64,000 nt of DNA from BCD1 sp965230565 (GCA_965230565.1 CBDDLH010000016.1:1550001-1614000); one strand, 5' to 3'; counted from the first letter of the stretch, positions 46,207-55,190 are shown. Program-made: numbers and translations. The notes: generated by a model from the sequence alone, not told the origin.

Positions 46207-47853
46207 TTAATTAGCTTTTGGCAATTCATCAGCAGACAATAATTCATCTTTGGGTTTGAGAAATTTCAGGTATTCCGTTTTCGAAAACTCCATAAAATAA
46301 CCCGGTGTTTTGAATTTTGTCAACTCTCCGATCTTTGGTACTCCTTCATAATCCCGGATAAGTTCATAATATCCATTTGCATGGAGGAATACGGATTGTT
46401 GCTCAGTATCGGCAACAGGTACCTCCGCAAATCTAATCTCGGCAGTTTGCCCGACCATCTCCTGAGCGAGGTATTCCCCGTCAGTTGTATTTAATTGAGC
46501 TGTAACATCCTCTCCTTCATTATTTATCGCCATCAAGGGGAGCAGCCGTTTTATTTTCATATCGGTATTCGGAGAAAAATCCATGGCCACCTGGTCCAGT
46601 TCCCAAAACATAAAACCGGTTGAAAATTTCACTGCCACATGATCACTTTCGATTTCCGACAGATCGACCGGCACCACAAAATCTCTGTCAGCCAATGGCC
46701 CTACAGTGTGGAGATAATCTACCAGTTTCCAATCATCGCCAATCTTCACATGGATAGACAGCGGGAATCCATTCTCAATTTCTTTTTGCAGGCGTTCTCC
46801 CCGGGTATCCTGTTGACGTTTTTCCATCCAGGAATTATAGCGATTACCAAATTTTTCATTGAATTTCCCGAATAAGTAATCCAGCCAAAGAGAATTCTTG
46901 GCATTAAAGACCAGTTTACCATTTTTAGCATCATCAGGTTTTTCAAAACTCAGGATCAACTCATTTTGATTGAAATCTGTTTCGTTAAACATAAATACTT
47001 CCCTGTCTTTATGCTCCAGCACTTTTCCCATATCCTCACCACCTAGTGAAATAGCACTTACGGGTTTTTGTGGATCGGTAACGACCTGGGGTGAGCCATG
47101 TTTATCTAATAGAACCTTACTGGAAGCATCATGATTCACGACGATCAAATTAGCCTGATCAGTATACTGTCTTTCTTTCAGTTCATTGGAGATCATCACC
47201 CGATAATGACCATCCACTGGCTTAATGGAAGGTAAGGGCATATAATCTTCTCGTTGTTGATTTTTCATAATGGCTCCGCCAAAGGTTTCCCCCTCAAATA
47301 CAAATCCCTCGCCATCATCGACATAAATGTACGGGCAGGAACTCTTCGTGAGCAAAATAATAATTACTAAAAGTATATAGGCCCCTGCAAGGATACCCAC
47401 CGTGGAAAACACATAGGAAGCAACCGTTTTCCCTGTATTTTGCTCAATGATCCGTATTTCTTTGACGTCCTCCACAGGGAATTGCTGTTCTCCTTCCAAA
47501 AGGATGGAATAATCTTTCAGGTATATGTGAACTTCATGTACAATAGGCTTTTCATATTTCATGTACCTGCTGTGACGATTTTTTTCATAATAAACAGGGT
47601 ACTCCAGCTGTGTGATTGTTCCACCTAAATGTAATGAATCAAGGGTAATATTTTCCAGCGCCATCTGATTGTTATCCGAATGGACAACGAAATATTTGTA
47701 TACTTCCCCTAACTCAAAGATGGTGGAAATTTCAGAAGGATCACTGGCATATCTCACATTGAAATACCGGCAGGCAGTCGTCTGGACTAATATTAAAGCT
47801 GCAAGGAAGTAAACCAGAATTTGTTTTGCCTGAGTTGACAGGAGGTTTTTCAT
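46207..47853 (-). CDS. Uncharacterised lipoprotein with internal membrane segment (SCPYIY-motif family)
   Basis: A 548-residue protein of no assigned function. It has a lipobox (VQTTAC, Cys28), a soluble domain at about 35-142, a clear hydrophobic segment at about 146-169 (GILAGAYILLVIIILL) and then the motif SCPYIYVDDGEGFVFEGE with FGGAI. After that come MPLPSIKPVDGHYRVMISNELKE and a long beta-rich domain. I associate the CPYIY...GGAI segment with a recurrent but uncharacterised group of bacterial envelope proteins. An N-terminal lipid anchor together with an inner-membrane helix is unusual. It is the first gene of an operon with the radical SAM protein, starting 3 bp before it. Confidence 0.7.
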   Translation of the reverse strand: MKNLLSTQAKQILVYFLAALILVQTTACRYFNVRYASDPSEISTIFELGEVYKYFVVHSDNNQMALENITLDSLHLGGTITQLEYPVYYEKNRHSRYMKYEKPIVHEVHIYLKDYSILLEGEQQFPVEDVKEIRIIEQNTGKTVASYVFSTVGILAGAYILLVIIILLTKSSCPYIYVDDGEGFVFEGETFGGAIMKNQQREDYMPLPSIKPVDGHYRVMISNELKERQYTDQANLIVVNHDASSKVLLDKHGSPQVVTDPQKPVSAISLGGEDMGKVLEHKDREVFMFNETDFNQNELILSFEKPDDAKNGKLVFNAKNSLWLDYLFGKFNEKFGNRYNSWMEKRQQDTRGERLQKEIENGFPLSIHVKIGDDWKLVDYLHTVGPLADRDFVVPVDLSEIESDHVAVKFSTGFMFWELDQVAMDFSPNTDMKIKRLLPLMAINNEGEDVTAQLNTTDGEYLAQEMVGQTAEIRFAEVPVADTEQQSVFLHANGYYELIRDYEGVPKIGELTKFKTPGYFMEFSKTEYLKFLKPKDELLSADELPKAN

Positions 47854-47990
47854 AATTCAGCGTTTTGGTAAAAGATCAGTAGAAAGGAACTAGACAGGTC
47901 TATCTCAGGGTCTAAAATAAACTTTTGGTAAAATACAAAATAATCAAATGCATTCAAACAAATGATGCCAACGACTTAGGCTACAGAAAT

Positions 47991-48025
47991 AAAAAACCCG
48001 GATCCTCCATATTGGGGATCCGGGT
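47991..48025 (-). terminator. Intrinsic terminator of ald
   Basis: ACCCGGATCC (47996-48005) pairs with GGATCCGGGT (48016-48025), a perfect 10-bp GC-rich stem. Reading leftward it is followed by TTTTTT. It lies just after the ald stop at 48048. Confidence 0.92.
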
Positions 48026-48047
48026 CCAGTTTCCTTAAAAAACTTAT

Positions 48048-49160
48048 TTATAAAACAGTTTCAACATCTTCATACGGTAATCCAAAGGCTTCAGCTACCC
48101 CTTCGTAAACTACTTTTCCATTGACTACATTGAGTCCCATTTTAAGACCTGCATCCTGCTGGCAGGCTTTTTGCCATCCCATATCCGCTAATTTGAGTGC
48201 GTAGGGTAAAGTAGCATTGGTCAAGGCAATAGTCGAGGTGTAAGGTACGGCCCCCGGCATATTGGCAACACAATAGTGTACCACATCATCAATAATAAAA
48301 GTAGGATCAGCGTGAGTGGTAGGTTTACAGGTTTCAATACAACCTCCCTGGTCAACAGCCACGTCCACCAAAACAGTACCGGGCTGCATTTGCTTAAGCA
48401 TATCTCTGGTGATCAGATTAGGTGCCTTGGCTCCTGGGATCAACACTGCTCCAACGATCAGATCCATAGTAGGAATGAGTTCCCTGATGTTCAATTCGTT
48501 TGAGAAACGGGTAACCACATTGGCTGGCATCACATCGCTAAGATATCTCAACCTGGAAAGGTTAACATCCAGAATGGTCACCTGTGCTCCGAGACCTGCC
48601 GCCATTTTTGCCGCCTGTGTCCCAACTACACCTCCGCCAATAATCAAAACTTGTCCTGGTTTTACTCCCGGAACACCGCCAAGCAAAACGCCTTTTCCTT
48701 TAATAGGTTTTTCAAGATATTTGGCTCCTTCCTGAATGGCCATTCTTCCGGCAACTTCACTCATAGGTACCAACAGCGGAAGACTTGCATCCGGTGCTTC
48801 TACCGTTTCATAAGCAAGGCAAACTGAATTACTTTCGATCATCGCATGAGTCAGTGGCTCATAGCTGGCAAAGTGGAAATAAGTGAATACCAGTTGATCT
48901 GACTTAATGAGTTTATATTCTTGCTCAATAGGTTCTTTTACTTTCATGATCATTTCTGCAATGCCATAAACATCCTCTATGGCAGGGAGGATTTTGGCGC
49001 CGGCGTCGATGTACATTTGATCTTCAAAACCACTTCCAACACCAGCGGTTTTCTGTACATAAACAGTATGACCTCTTTTAACCAGTTCAAGCGCGCCACC
49101 AGGTGTCAGAGCAACCCGGTTCTCATTGTTTTTTATTTCTTTAGGAACTCCAATAATCAT
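48048..49160 (-). CDS. ald: Alanine dehydrogenase
   Basis: A 370-residue protein of full family length. Family residues are visible: Arg15 in NENRVALTP, Lys75 in MKVKEP, His96 in FTYFHFASYE and the Rossmann motif IGGGVVGTQAAKMAAGLGA. DVAVDQGGCIETCKPTTHADPT is near the C-terminal third. It interconverts L-alanine and pyruvate plus ammonium with NAD(H) in the cytoplasm. The gene has a consensus -7 element upstream and a strong terminator downstream, so it is a single-gene unit, though mqnD lies upstream on the same strand. Confidence 0.97.
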   Translation of the reverse strand: MIIGVPKEIKNNENRVALTPGGALELVKRGHTVYVQKTAGVGSGFEDQMYIDAGAKILPAIEDVYGIAEMIMKVKEPIEQEYKLIKSDQLVFTYFHFASYEPLTHAMIESNSVCLAYETVEAPDASLPLLVPMSEVAGRMAIQEGAKYLEKPIKGKGVLLGGVPGVKPGQVLIIGGGVVGTQAAKMAAGLGAQVTILDVNLSRLRYLSDVMPANVVTRFSNELNIRELIPTMDLIVGAVLIPGAKAPNLITRDMLKQMQPGTVLVDVAVDQGGCIETCKPTTHADPTFIIDDVVHYCVANMPGAVPYTSTIALTNATLPYALKLADMGWQKACQQDAGLKMGLNVVNGKVVYEGVAEAFGLPYEDVETVL

Positions 49161-49193
49161 TTTTGACAGGTTTTATTTTGATTAATTTATTGA

Positions 49194-49225
49194 CAAATGT
49201 AGCCAAATTCGGGCCAATTTCCAAT
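49194..49225 (-). promoter_or_regulatory. Bacteroidota promoter for ald
   Basis: On the minus strand ATTG (49225-49222) is followed after 20 nt by TACATTTG (49201-49194). The -7 matches fully and the -33 in three of four positions. It lies in the 91-bp gap between mqnD and ald. Confidence 0.6.
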
Positions 49226-49251
49226 GATTTCAAAGGTACAAATAAGGGGAT

Positions 49252-50085
49252 TTAATCATTCCAAAAAACGGCTTTTTTTTCTGGAGAAATGAGGCCTTTT
49301 TCACGGGCCATTTTGAAGAGATGACGCACGGCATTTTTTCCTTCCACCCCAAGATCTTTTGTGTAATCATTCACATAAAGTCCAATGTGAGCATACATGA
49401 CTTCTTCATCCATTTCCTGAGCATGTTGCCTGATAAATGGTAAAGATTCCTTTGGGTTTTCAAAGGCATATTTTACGCTATTGGCTAGAACCTCGTTCAC
49501 TTTGGCTCTCACCTCCAATGGCAACCGGTTATTAACCACTATTCCTCCAAGCGGAATGGGATATCCTGTAGTTTCTTCCCAATACTCGCCCAGGTCCCTG
49601 ATTTTCACCAGTCCCTTATCTGCATAGGTGAATCTGTTTTCGTGGATAATCAACCCTGCATCAAATGTTCCGTCCAGTACCCCCGATTCAATTTCAGAAA
49701 ATAATACTTCTTCTTTGCTGATAGCCTGTGGAAAAGCAAGACCCAATAAGAAATTGGCTGTGGTGTATTTCCCCGGAATGGCAATTCTGGAACCATTCAC
49801 TTCCTGCTCGGACATAGATGATTTTGCAATCAACAGCGGACCGCAGTTATTTCCCAGAGCACTGCCAGCATCCAGCAGACTGTATCGCCCCAATAAATGA
49901 GCAAAGGCATGATAACTCAATTTGGTGATATCAATATCTCCTTTGAAGGCCAATCGGTTAAGTTCCTCCACATCAGCCATGATTACATCAAATTCAAGCC
50001 CCAGAGTGTCAATCTTGCCATGGATCATGGCATCAAAAATAAATGTGTCGTTAGGACAAGGGGAAAATCCCAGTGTGAGCTTCAT
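49252..50085 (-). CDS. mqnD: 1,4-dihydroxy-6-naphthoate synthase
   Basis: A 277-residue MqnD-family protein with the start MKLTLGFSPCPNDTFIFDA, KLSYHAFAHLLGRY, NNCGPLLIAK, PGKYTTANFLLGL and LIIHENRFTY. His148 in the last motif corresponds to the proposed catalytic histidine of the Thermus enzyme. It converts cyclic dehypoxanthine futalosine to 1,4-dihydroxy-6-naphthoate in the futalosine route to menaquinone, so the organism probably makes menaquinone this way. The other mqn genes are not in the window. It diverges from the RluA-type gene. Confidence 0.95.
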   Translation of the reverse strand: MKLTLGFSPCPNDTFIFDAMIHGKIDTLGLEFDVIMADVEELNRLAFKGDIDITKLSYHAFAHLLGRYSLLDAGSALGNNCGPLLIAKSSMSEQEVNGSRIAIPGKYTTANFLLGLAFPQAISKEEVLFSEIESGVLDGTFDAGLIIHENRFTYADKGLVKIRDLGEYWEETTGYPIPLGGIVVNNRLPLEVRAKVNEVLANSVKYAFENPKESLPFIRQHAQEMDEEVMYAHIGLYVNDYTKDLGVEGKNAVRHLFKMAREKGLISPEKKAVFWND

Positions 50086-50302
50086 TAACGTATGTTTATT
50101 AAGTAATGGTAAAACAAAAAATAAAAGGGTGTGCTGATCTTTATACCACCAGCTTTAATTACCTTTGCTTTTTGCAAAAAATGATTTATTATTCACAAAT
50201 CATTCATTTACCGTGGCGCAAATTTAACCAATTGACATCAGAAACTTCAGTCAATTTATTTTTTTGCCAAATGGCTAATTTAATTGAATTATTCTGCACA
50301 TA

Positions 50303-50995
50303 ATGGAACCACAGATCATATACGAAGATAACCACCTTATTGCTGTGAACAAACCTGCGGGCTGGTTGGTTCAGGCGGATATCACAGGCGATCTCACCCT
50401 TGCCGACTGGACTAAATCCTATATCAAACACCGATATAAAAAACCCGGGGATGTTTTTCTGGGAACGATTCACCGAATCGACCGGCCGGTCAGCGGAGTG
50501 GTAATCTTTGCCAGAACCAGCAAAGGTTTGAGCAGAATGAATGAATTGATTCGCGAACGCAAGATCGTAAAAAAATACTGGGCCATCATCAATGAACGTC
50601 CAGACCCGTTATCTGCAGAATTGACACACTTCCTGCTCAAGGATAAAACACGTAACAAGGCCAAAGCTTTTGACAAAAAGAGCCGAAGAGCCGAAGGAGC
50701 TAAAAAAGCCACACTTTCCTATGCAATGATTGGCGGATTAGGAGATAATTACCTGCTGGAAATTGACCTTAAAACAGGACGCCCCCACCAAATAAGGGCT
50801 CAATTATCCAAAGTCGGCTACCCAATCCGTGGTGATATAAAATATGGTTATAAAACTCCCAACCAAGATGCCAGCATCCATTTACATTGCAGATCCATGT
50901 CATTTGTGCATCCGGTAAAAAAAGAACCTGTCACCATCACCGCTGACCCTCCTAATGACCAGATTTGGAATCTTTTTGAGGATATGTGGATGTAA
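50303..50995 (+). CDS. RluA-family RNA pseudouridine synthase
   Basis: A 230-residue RluA/RsuA-superfamily catalytic domain without an S4 domain. Motif I is IYEDNHLIAVNKPAG, and the catalytic Asp60 is in GTIHRIDRPVSGVVIFA. LKTGRPHQIRAQL and SIHLHCRSMSFVHPV follow. It isomerises uridine to pseudouridine in rRNA or tRNA; the site cannot be read from sequence. A TACCTTTG -7-like element at 50160-50167 lies about 135 bp upstream, with no clear -33. The gene stands alone. Confidence 0.93.
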   Translation: MEPQIIYEDNHLIAVNKPAGWLVQADITGDLTLADWTKSYIKHRYKKPGDVFLGTIHRIDRPVSGVVIFARTSKGLSRMNELIRERKIVKKYWAIINERPDPLSAELTHFLLKDKTRNKAKAFDKKSRRAEGAKKATLSYAMIGGLGDNYLLEIDLKTGRPHQIRAQLSKVGYPIRGDIKYGYKTPNQDASIHLHCRSMSFVHPVKKEPVTITADPPNDQIWNLFEDMWM

Positions 50996-51019
50996 AGGGA
51001 TACCTTTTGTAGCTAGTGT

Positions 51020-51057
51020 TTAACCGCAATGGGCGCAATGAAGCGCAAACGCAAGGA
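51020..51057. repeat. Dispersed short-period repeat beginning TTAACCGCAA (copy 3)
   Basis: Degenerate GCGCAA units repeat every 8-11 nt after TTAACCGCAA. The reverse complement matches the layout of 23853-23892, including the GCGGTTAA end. It lies in the 114-bp gap between the RluA-type and CBM9-like genes. Confidence 0.55.
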
Positions 51058-51109
51058 TAGTGAAAATTAAAGTCACTATTTACCCTTTGATTAATCAAAA
51101 CCCGTTCCT

Positions 51110-52204
51110 ATGAATAAGATAATATTCTGTTTTATCCCCATATTTTTACTGACGGGGTTGTTCTCCTTAGCTCAGGATCTGGAATTTCCGGTTACTCCAC
51201 CTAAACATTACATTTGTTATTCAACTGAAAATCCCATTGAAATAGATGGAGTACTTACTGAGCAGGATTGGAAAAATGCCTCCTGGTCAGATGCCTTTAT
51301 GGATATTCTTGGTCCTAAAGCAGAACAGCCTTATTTTGAGACAAGAGTGAAAATGCTTTGGGACAGCGCATACTTTTACTTTGGCGCCACCCTAGAAGAA
51401 ACACATGTATGGGGAACATTAACCGAGCGGGATGCTATCATTTATTTCGATACTGATTTTGAGATCTTTCTTGATCCTGATGGTGACAATCACAACTACA
51501 TGGAACTGGAGATCAATGCCTTAAATACCCTATTTGATCTTTTCTTGAAACGCCCTTACAGGGATACTACTAAAGTGGATATTCAATGGGATATGCCTGG
51601 TGTGCTTTCTGTTGTTCATATAAATGGGAGTCTAAATGACCCTTCTGACCTGGACAAAAGCTGGAGTGTTGAAATTGCCATACCCTGGGAAGATATGATG
51701 GAGCACCTTCCGGGCAACAGAAAACCTCTGGACCAGGAACAATGGAGAATCAACTTTTCAAGAGTTCACTGGGAGACCGATATTATTGATGGGAAATATG
51801 TTAAGAAGAAAAACAAGGACGGGAAACTCCAACGAGAACTCAACTGGGTATGGTCACCGCAATGGGCGGTCAACATGCATCAACCGGAATTCTGGGGTTA
51901 CGTTCAGTTCTGTGATGCTGCTATCGGAACTGAAAAGGCTGAATTCCGGAAAGATCTGGACTTTGATCTGAAAATGGCCCTTATTGAGATCTACCACAAA
52001 CAAAAAGCGTTTTTTGGTCAACACAAAAGGTTTACAGAAGATATCTCAGACCTTGAACTTGATGAATATAATTTAAATAAGTTCGAACATCTGCTGGAGA
52101 TCAAAGTAGATGGCAATTCATTTTCCGCAAAAGCCAACGGGTTAAAAGCCATCTGGAAAATAAATGAGAGGAGTCACCTGACCTTCCAGGATTACATTGA
52201 CTGA
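51110..52204 (+). CDS. Secreted CBM9-like carbohydrate-binding protein
   Basis: A 364-residue protein with a signal peptide (cut near SLAQD). Residues about 40-265 are a CBM9/DOMON-like beta sandwich: IEIDGVLTEQDWKNASW, RVKMLWDSAYFYFGATLEE, FDTDFEIFLDPDGDNHNYMELEINAL, WSVEIAIPWEDM, WRINFSRVHWE and WVWSPQWAVNMHQPEFWG. Residues 280-364 form a charged C-terminal region with no recognised domain. Bacteroidota proteins of this kind often bind sugars or act beside glycosidases. It starts a two-gene unit with the broken glycosidase-like gene 26 bp downstream. Confidence 0.8.
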   Translation: MNKIIFCFIPIFLLTGLFSLAQDLEFPVTPPKHYICYSTENPIEIDGVLTEQDWKNASWSDAFMDILGPKAEQPYFETRVKMLWDSAYFYFGATLEETHVWGTLTERDAIIYFDTDFEIFLDPDGDNHNYMELEINALNTLFDLFLKRPYRDTTKVDIQWDMPGVLSVVHINGSLNDPSDLDKSWSVEIAIPWEDMMEHLPGNRKPLDQEQWRINFSRVHWETDIIDGKYVKKKNKDGKLQRELNWVWSPQWAVNMHQPEFWGYVQFCDAAIGTEKAEFRKDLDFDLKMALIEIYHKQKAFFGQHKRFTEDISDLELDEYNLNKFEHLLEIKVDGNSFSAKANGLKAIWKINERSHLTFQDYID

Positions 52205-52230
52205 TTACGAATAATAAATTACCAAAGCCC

Positions 52231-53320
52231 ATGTTTTCGAATAAAATCCAATTATCATTTATAGTACTCATTTTTTCTGTGATAATATCAGGTCTTAATT
52301 CCTGTTCAACGGTAAAGCAGGAAGATGAATTACCTGGTTACTGGGTTTGGATGAACTACCGAAACGGGAATGACTGGGACAAAATTTTCCGGGATTTAAA
52401 TGACATGGGAGTCGGCGGAATGTTATTATATGCCAGAGCAGATGACTACCCGAAGGTAATTCCTATAGCAGAAAAATATGGTATAGACATCCATGCCTGG
52501 CAATGGATATTGAATAGACCGTATGGGGAGATTCCCGAAAAGCACCCGGAATGGCTGAGTGTTAACAGGCAAGGAAAATCCCTGGCAGAAGAAATCGCCT
52601 ATGTCGGCTATTACAAATTTCTCTGCCCTGCCCTGCCGGAGGTAAGAGAATATCTGGTGGAAGACCTTGAAAAGATCGTGACCATTGAGGGTTTAAAAGG
52701 TTTGAGTCTTGATTATTGCAGATTTGTAGATGTCATTTTGCCTGAAATATTCAACCTAAATACGACATTGTACAGGATAAAGAATATCCGCAGTGGGACT
52801 ATGGCTATCATCCGGTCATGATCGAAAAGTTTATGAAAAGCCACGATTATGATCCCCGGGAACTTGAGGATCCATCACAAGATTCGGCGTGGTTGCAATT
52901 CAGATATGACCAGGTCACGGAGTCGCCAACCTAATTGCAGAAATGACCCATAAACACGGAAAAATCATCAGTGCCTCTCCTTTTCCCAGCCCATCCATTG
53001 CCAGAAAGCTAGTCCGACAAGACTGGGACAAATGGAATCTCGACATTGTATTTCCTATGGTCTATTCCGGTTTCTATGCTGATGGTGGAGCCGACTGGAT
53101 CGCCGGTTGCACATCGGAGGCCGTTGAACTGGTTGAACCAAAAGGCACCAAAATCTTCACAGGATTATTCTCACCTCATCACCAAAACGACAGCCTGGAT
53201 TTGACAAGAGCCATGACCATTGCAGAAAATAATGGAGCCTCCGGGATAGCCATTTTCAGTTATCCCGGATTGGACAGCCTTCAGAAGGTGCAGCTAAAGG
53301 AATTTATTAAAAACAGGTAA
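52231..53320 (+). pseudogene. Putative secreted glycosidase-like (GHL10/family-10-like) lipoprotein, two frameshifts
   Basis: The first frame from 52231 has a lipobox (GLNSCS), then LPGYWVWMNYRNGNDW, LNDMGVGGMLLYARADDYP, DIHAWQWILNRP and GLSLDYCRFVD. It leaves frame after LPEIF. Restoring one base at about 52752 opens a middle frame (PKYDIVQDKEYPQWDYGYHP ... WLQFRYDQVTE). Restoring one base at about 52919-52922 rejoins the last frame (VANLIAEMTHKHGKII ... NDSLDLTRAMTIAENNGASG). The repaired protein is about 364 residues and resembles uncharacterised glycosyl-hydrolase-like barrels. Both breaks fit loss of one base from a doublet. Enzymatic activity is not established. It is convergent with arsM, stops 15 bp apart. 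Confidence 0.75.
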
Positions 53321-53335
53321 GGCATTTCGGAATAT

Positions 53336-54394
53336 TTAGCAACAAGATCCCCCTTCCACAGAATCATCATCCTCAACAATAAAAGGCATCGCCCCTCCAC
53401 AGCCTTCAAAAATACCATAGTGGGTATCAAAATTCCCGTAGAACTCAAAATGATCAGCGAACCTGGTTTCCTTCAGCATATTGTAGGTATTCCCGCAAAC
53501 AGTCATTATTTTTCCTTTGGGAAAATTGTGGTGATCGTCCAGATCATAACTGTGCGGATTATGCTCTATGCTTCCGAGATATTTCACAGCCTGTCCATAA
53601 TCTTCACAATCTTCTTCCAGTCCTTCGATCTTCCATAAACGGTAGGTTACCGAGAAGAATTTTATATCACCTACCATAGCTTCAAGAGCGGGATTTTCGA
53701 TAGTGATAGGCTTATTCTCCATACTTCTTGGATCAGTAAATCCTGCTTTTCTGGCTGTTTTCAGAAAATCGTTCCAATACAGGGCGCCACTCAGGCACTC
53801 CCCCCAGAGGATCTGGTCTTCCTGCAAATGGGCAGGGATCCGGCGGTCGCTGTAAACATCGCTGAAATACATTTCGCCTCCCGGCTTGAGCAGCTTAAAG
53901 GCATCAGTCAAAACCTTAAGTTTATCAGTAGCCAGATTTATTACACAATTGGAAATGATGAGATCAAAACTTCCAGGTTCCAGGTCAAGTTCATCGAGGG
54001 CTTCGATATTACCTTTGAGGAATTTCACATTGGCGGTTTTATATCCAAACGCCTTTGTATGGAAATCGATATGTTTATTGGCAACGGCCAATTGTTCATC
54101 GGTCATATCAACTCCGACAACCTCTCCTTGCTCGCCAACGAGCTTAGCAGCAATATAACAGTCTCTACCACTACCTGAACCAAGGTCAAGGATGCGAAGG
54201 CCTTCCAACTGAGAAGGGATGGTCAACCCGCAACCATAATATTTGGCCTGAACTTCTTCATGCACGAGTTCAAGTGCTTGCTGGATATGTTTCGGAGGAG
54301 CTTCAAGAGTGCAACAGGCATTGGTCTTCAGGTCTGATGATTGGGCCAGTTCAATTCCGTAATATTCCTGTACTTGTTTGTGTTTATCGCTCAT
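53336..54394 (-). CDS. arsM: Arsenite S-adenosylmethionine methyltransferase
   Basis: A 352-residue ArsM-type protein. The SAM site is LDLGSGSGRDCY (70-80), with GVDMTDEQLAVA following. Three cysteines align with the arsenic-binding set of known ArsM proteins: Cys55 in KYYGCG, Cys150 in ISNCVINL and Cys200 in LWGECLSGA. An extra pair, Cys27-Cys28, and a C-terminal GGSCC could also hold metalloid. It methylates trivalent arsenic, producing less retained or volatile species, in the cytoplasm. No arsR, arsB or arsC lies nearby. An inverted repeat overlapping the expected transcription start suggests repressor control. Confidence 0.92.
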   Translation of the reverse strand: MSDKHKQVQEYYGIELAQSSDLKTNACCTLEAPPKHIQQALELVHEEVQAKYYGCGLTIPSQLEGLRILDLGSGSGRDCYIAAKLVGEQGEVVGVDMTDEQLAVANKHIDFHTKAFGYKTANVKFLKGNIEALDELDLEPGSFDLIISNCVINLATDKLKVLTDAFKLLKPGGEMYFSDVYSDRRIPAHLQEDQILWGECLSGALYWNDFLKTARKAGFTDPRSMENKPITIENPALEAMVGDIKFFSVTYRLWKIEGLEEDCEDYGQAVKYLGSIEHNPHSYDLDDHHNFPKGKIMTVCGNTYNMLKETRFADHFEFYGNFDTHYGIFEGCGGAMPFIVEDDDSVEGGSCC

Positions 54395-54425
54395 TGTATT
54401 TAATTAGGTTGTGTATTTAACGATG

Positions 54426-54453
54426 AGTTCCGCTTTGGAACTGCGCAAAGTTA
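54426..54453 (-). promoter_or_regulatory. arsM -7 element with overlapping inverted repeat
   Basis: TAACTTTG on the minus strand (54453-54446) matches the -7 consensus; no clear TTTG lies at -33. Three bases downstream, AGTTCC and GGAACT (54426-54431 and 54437-54442) form a perfect 6-bp inverted repeat with a 5-nt centre, where transcription should begin. This is a classic place for a repressor operator. The regulator is unknown. Confidence 0.5.
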
Positions 54454-54648
54454 ATGTATAAATAGGAAAACATGTATTTGAAGGGAGAGTTAACCGTCCG
54501 TAATTAGAATTACAGAACGTCATTGGATAAATCGAGATTCCCGGTTCATCACACGAGTCTACAATGGCAACCTGATCTGGGTGGGAATAATTTTAAAAAA
54601 GTAAAAATTTAAACAAGCTGCTCTCACTACAGGAAGATAAAATGGAAA

Positions 54649-55020
54649 TCAGTGATGGTTAAAATTGGTTGTATCCAGTCGTTCCTGTGCTTTGAGTTCC
54701 AGATATAACAGGTAAGGCACAAGGCTCAGTAAAATAACCGCTAAAATATTGTACAGCATACTAGGAAGGAAAATCTCGTCCCACAACAGTAATCCCATAA
54801 TCCAACTCGGCACCAGCATTATGACAAAGGCGATCAAAATGACCTTCCTTTCCTCTTTTGCCTTAAGACTATTCACGGAATACTGCCCTTCCTGATGACA
54901 ATGGTTACAGGTTAAATTCAAAGGATCTCCCTTTTCCTTAATGAGCTCATCTTTATCCGGGTGGGAAAAAGCAAGTTTGAGTTCATTGTTACAATAGTGG
55001 CAGGTTGTGGTAAGACGCAT
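54649..55020 (-). CDS. Small zinc-ribbon membrane protein
   Basis: I do not recognise a named family. The 123-residue protein begins with a zinc-ribbon-like domain: CHYC at 7-10 and CNHC at 38-41, with short beta-prone segments between. Two hydrophobic helices follow at about 60-80 (VILIAFVIMLVPSWIMGLLL) and 85-108. The ribbon should face the cytoplasm if the usual positive-inside rule holds (KAKEERK precedes the first helix). There is no operon partner. A TACTTTTG -7-like element lies about 67 bp upstream. Confidence 0.75.
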   Translation of the reverse strand: MRLTTTCHYCNNELKLAFSHPDKDELIKEKGDPLNLTCNHCHQEGQYSVNSLKAKEERKVILIAFVIMLVPSWIMGLLLWDEIFLPSMLYNILAVILLSLVPYLLYLELKAQERLDTTNFNHH

Positions 55021-55170
55021 TTTGATCCATTAAATGAGTGTTTTTCGCTTGTTTCGGATTACTCTTACAAATTAGGCATTTCCGGCAAAAGTATCAACTG
55101 ACATTTCAAAATTCAGGAGCCCACTTTCACAAAAAATGATTAAAATGATCAATCATAATTATAAACAAGC

Positions 55171-55190
55171 CTCAACTAACCATAGTTGAG
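55171..55190 (-). terminator. Perfect hairpin downstream of the NlpC/P60-like gene
   Basis: CTCAACTA and TAGTTGAG form a perfect 8-bp stem with a 4-nt loop, 30 bp beyond the stop at 55220. Reading leftward, the T-run is weak (GCTTGTTTATAATT), so terminator function is possible but not certain. Confidence 0.45.

Noticed and set aside
47944..47963. Possible third decamer array (TCAAATGCAT, TCAAACAAAT)
   Set aside because: Only two units with imperfect match; chance is a sufficient explanation.
50166..50181. TTTTTGCAAAAA palindrome near the mqnD and RluA-type divergent region
   Set aside because: Low-complexity and short; no second site or known consensus.
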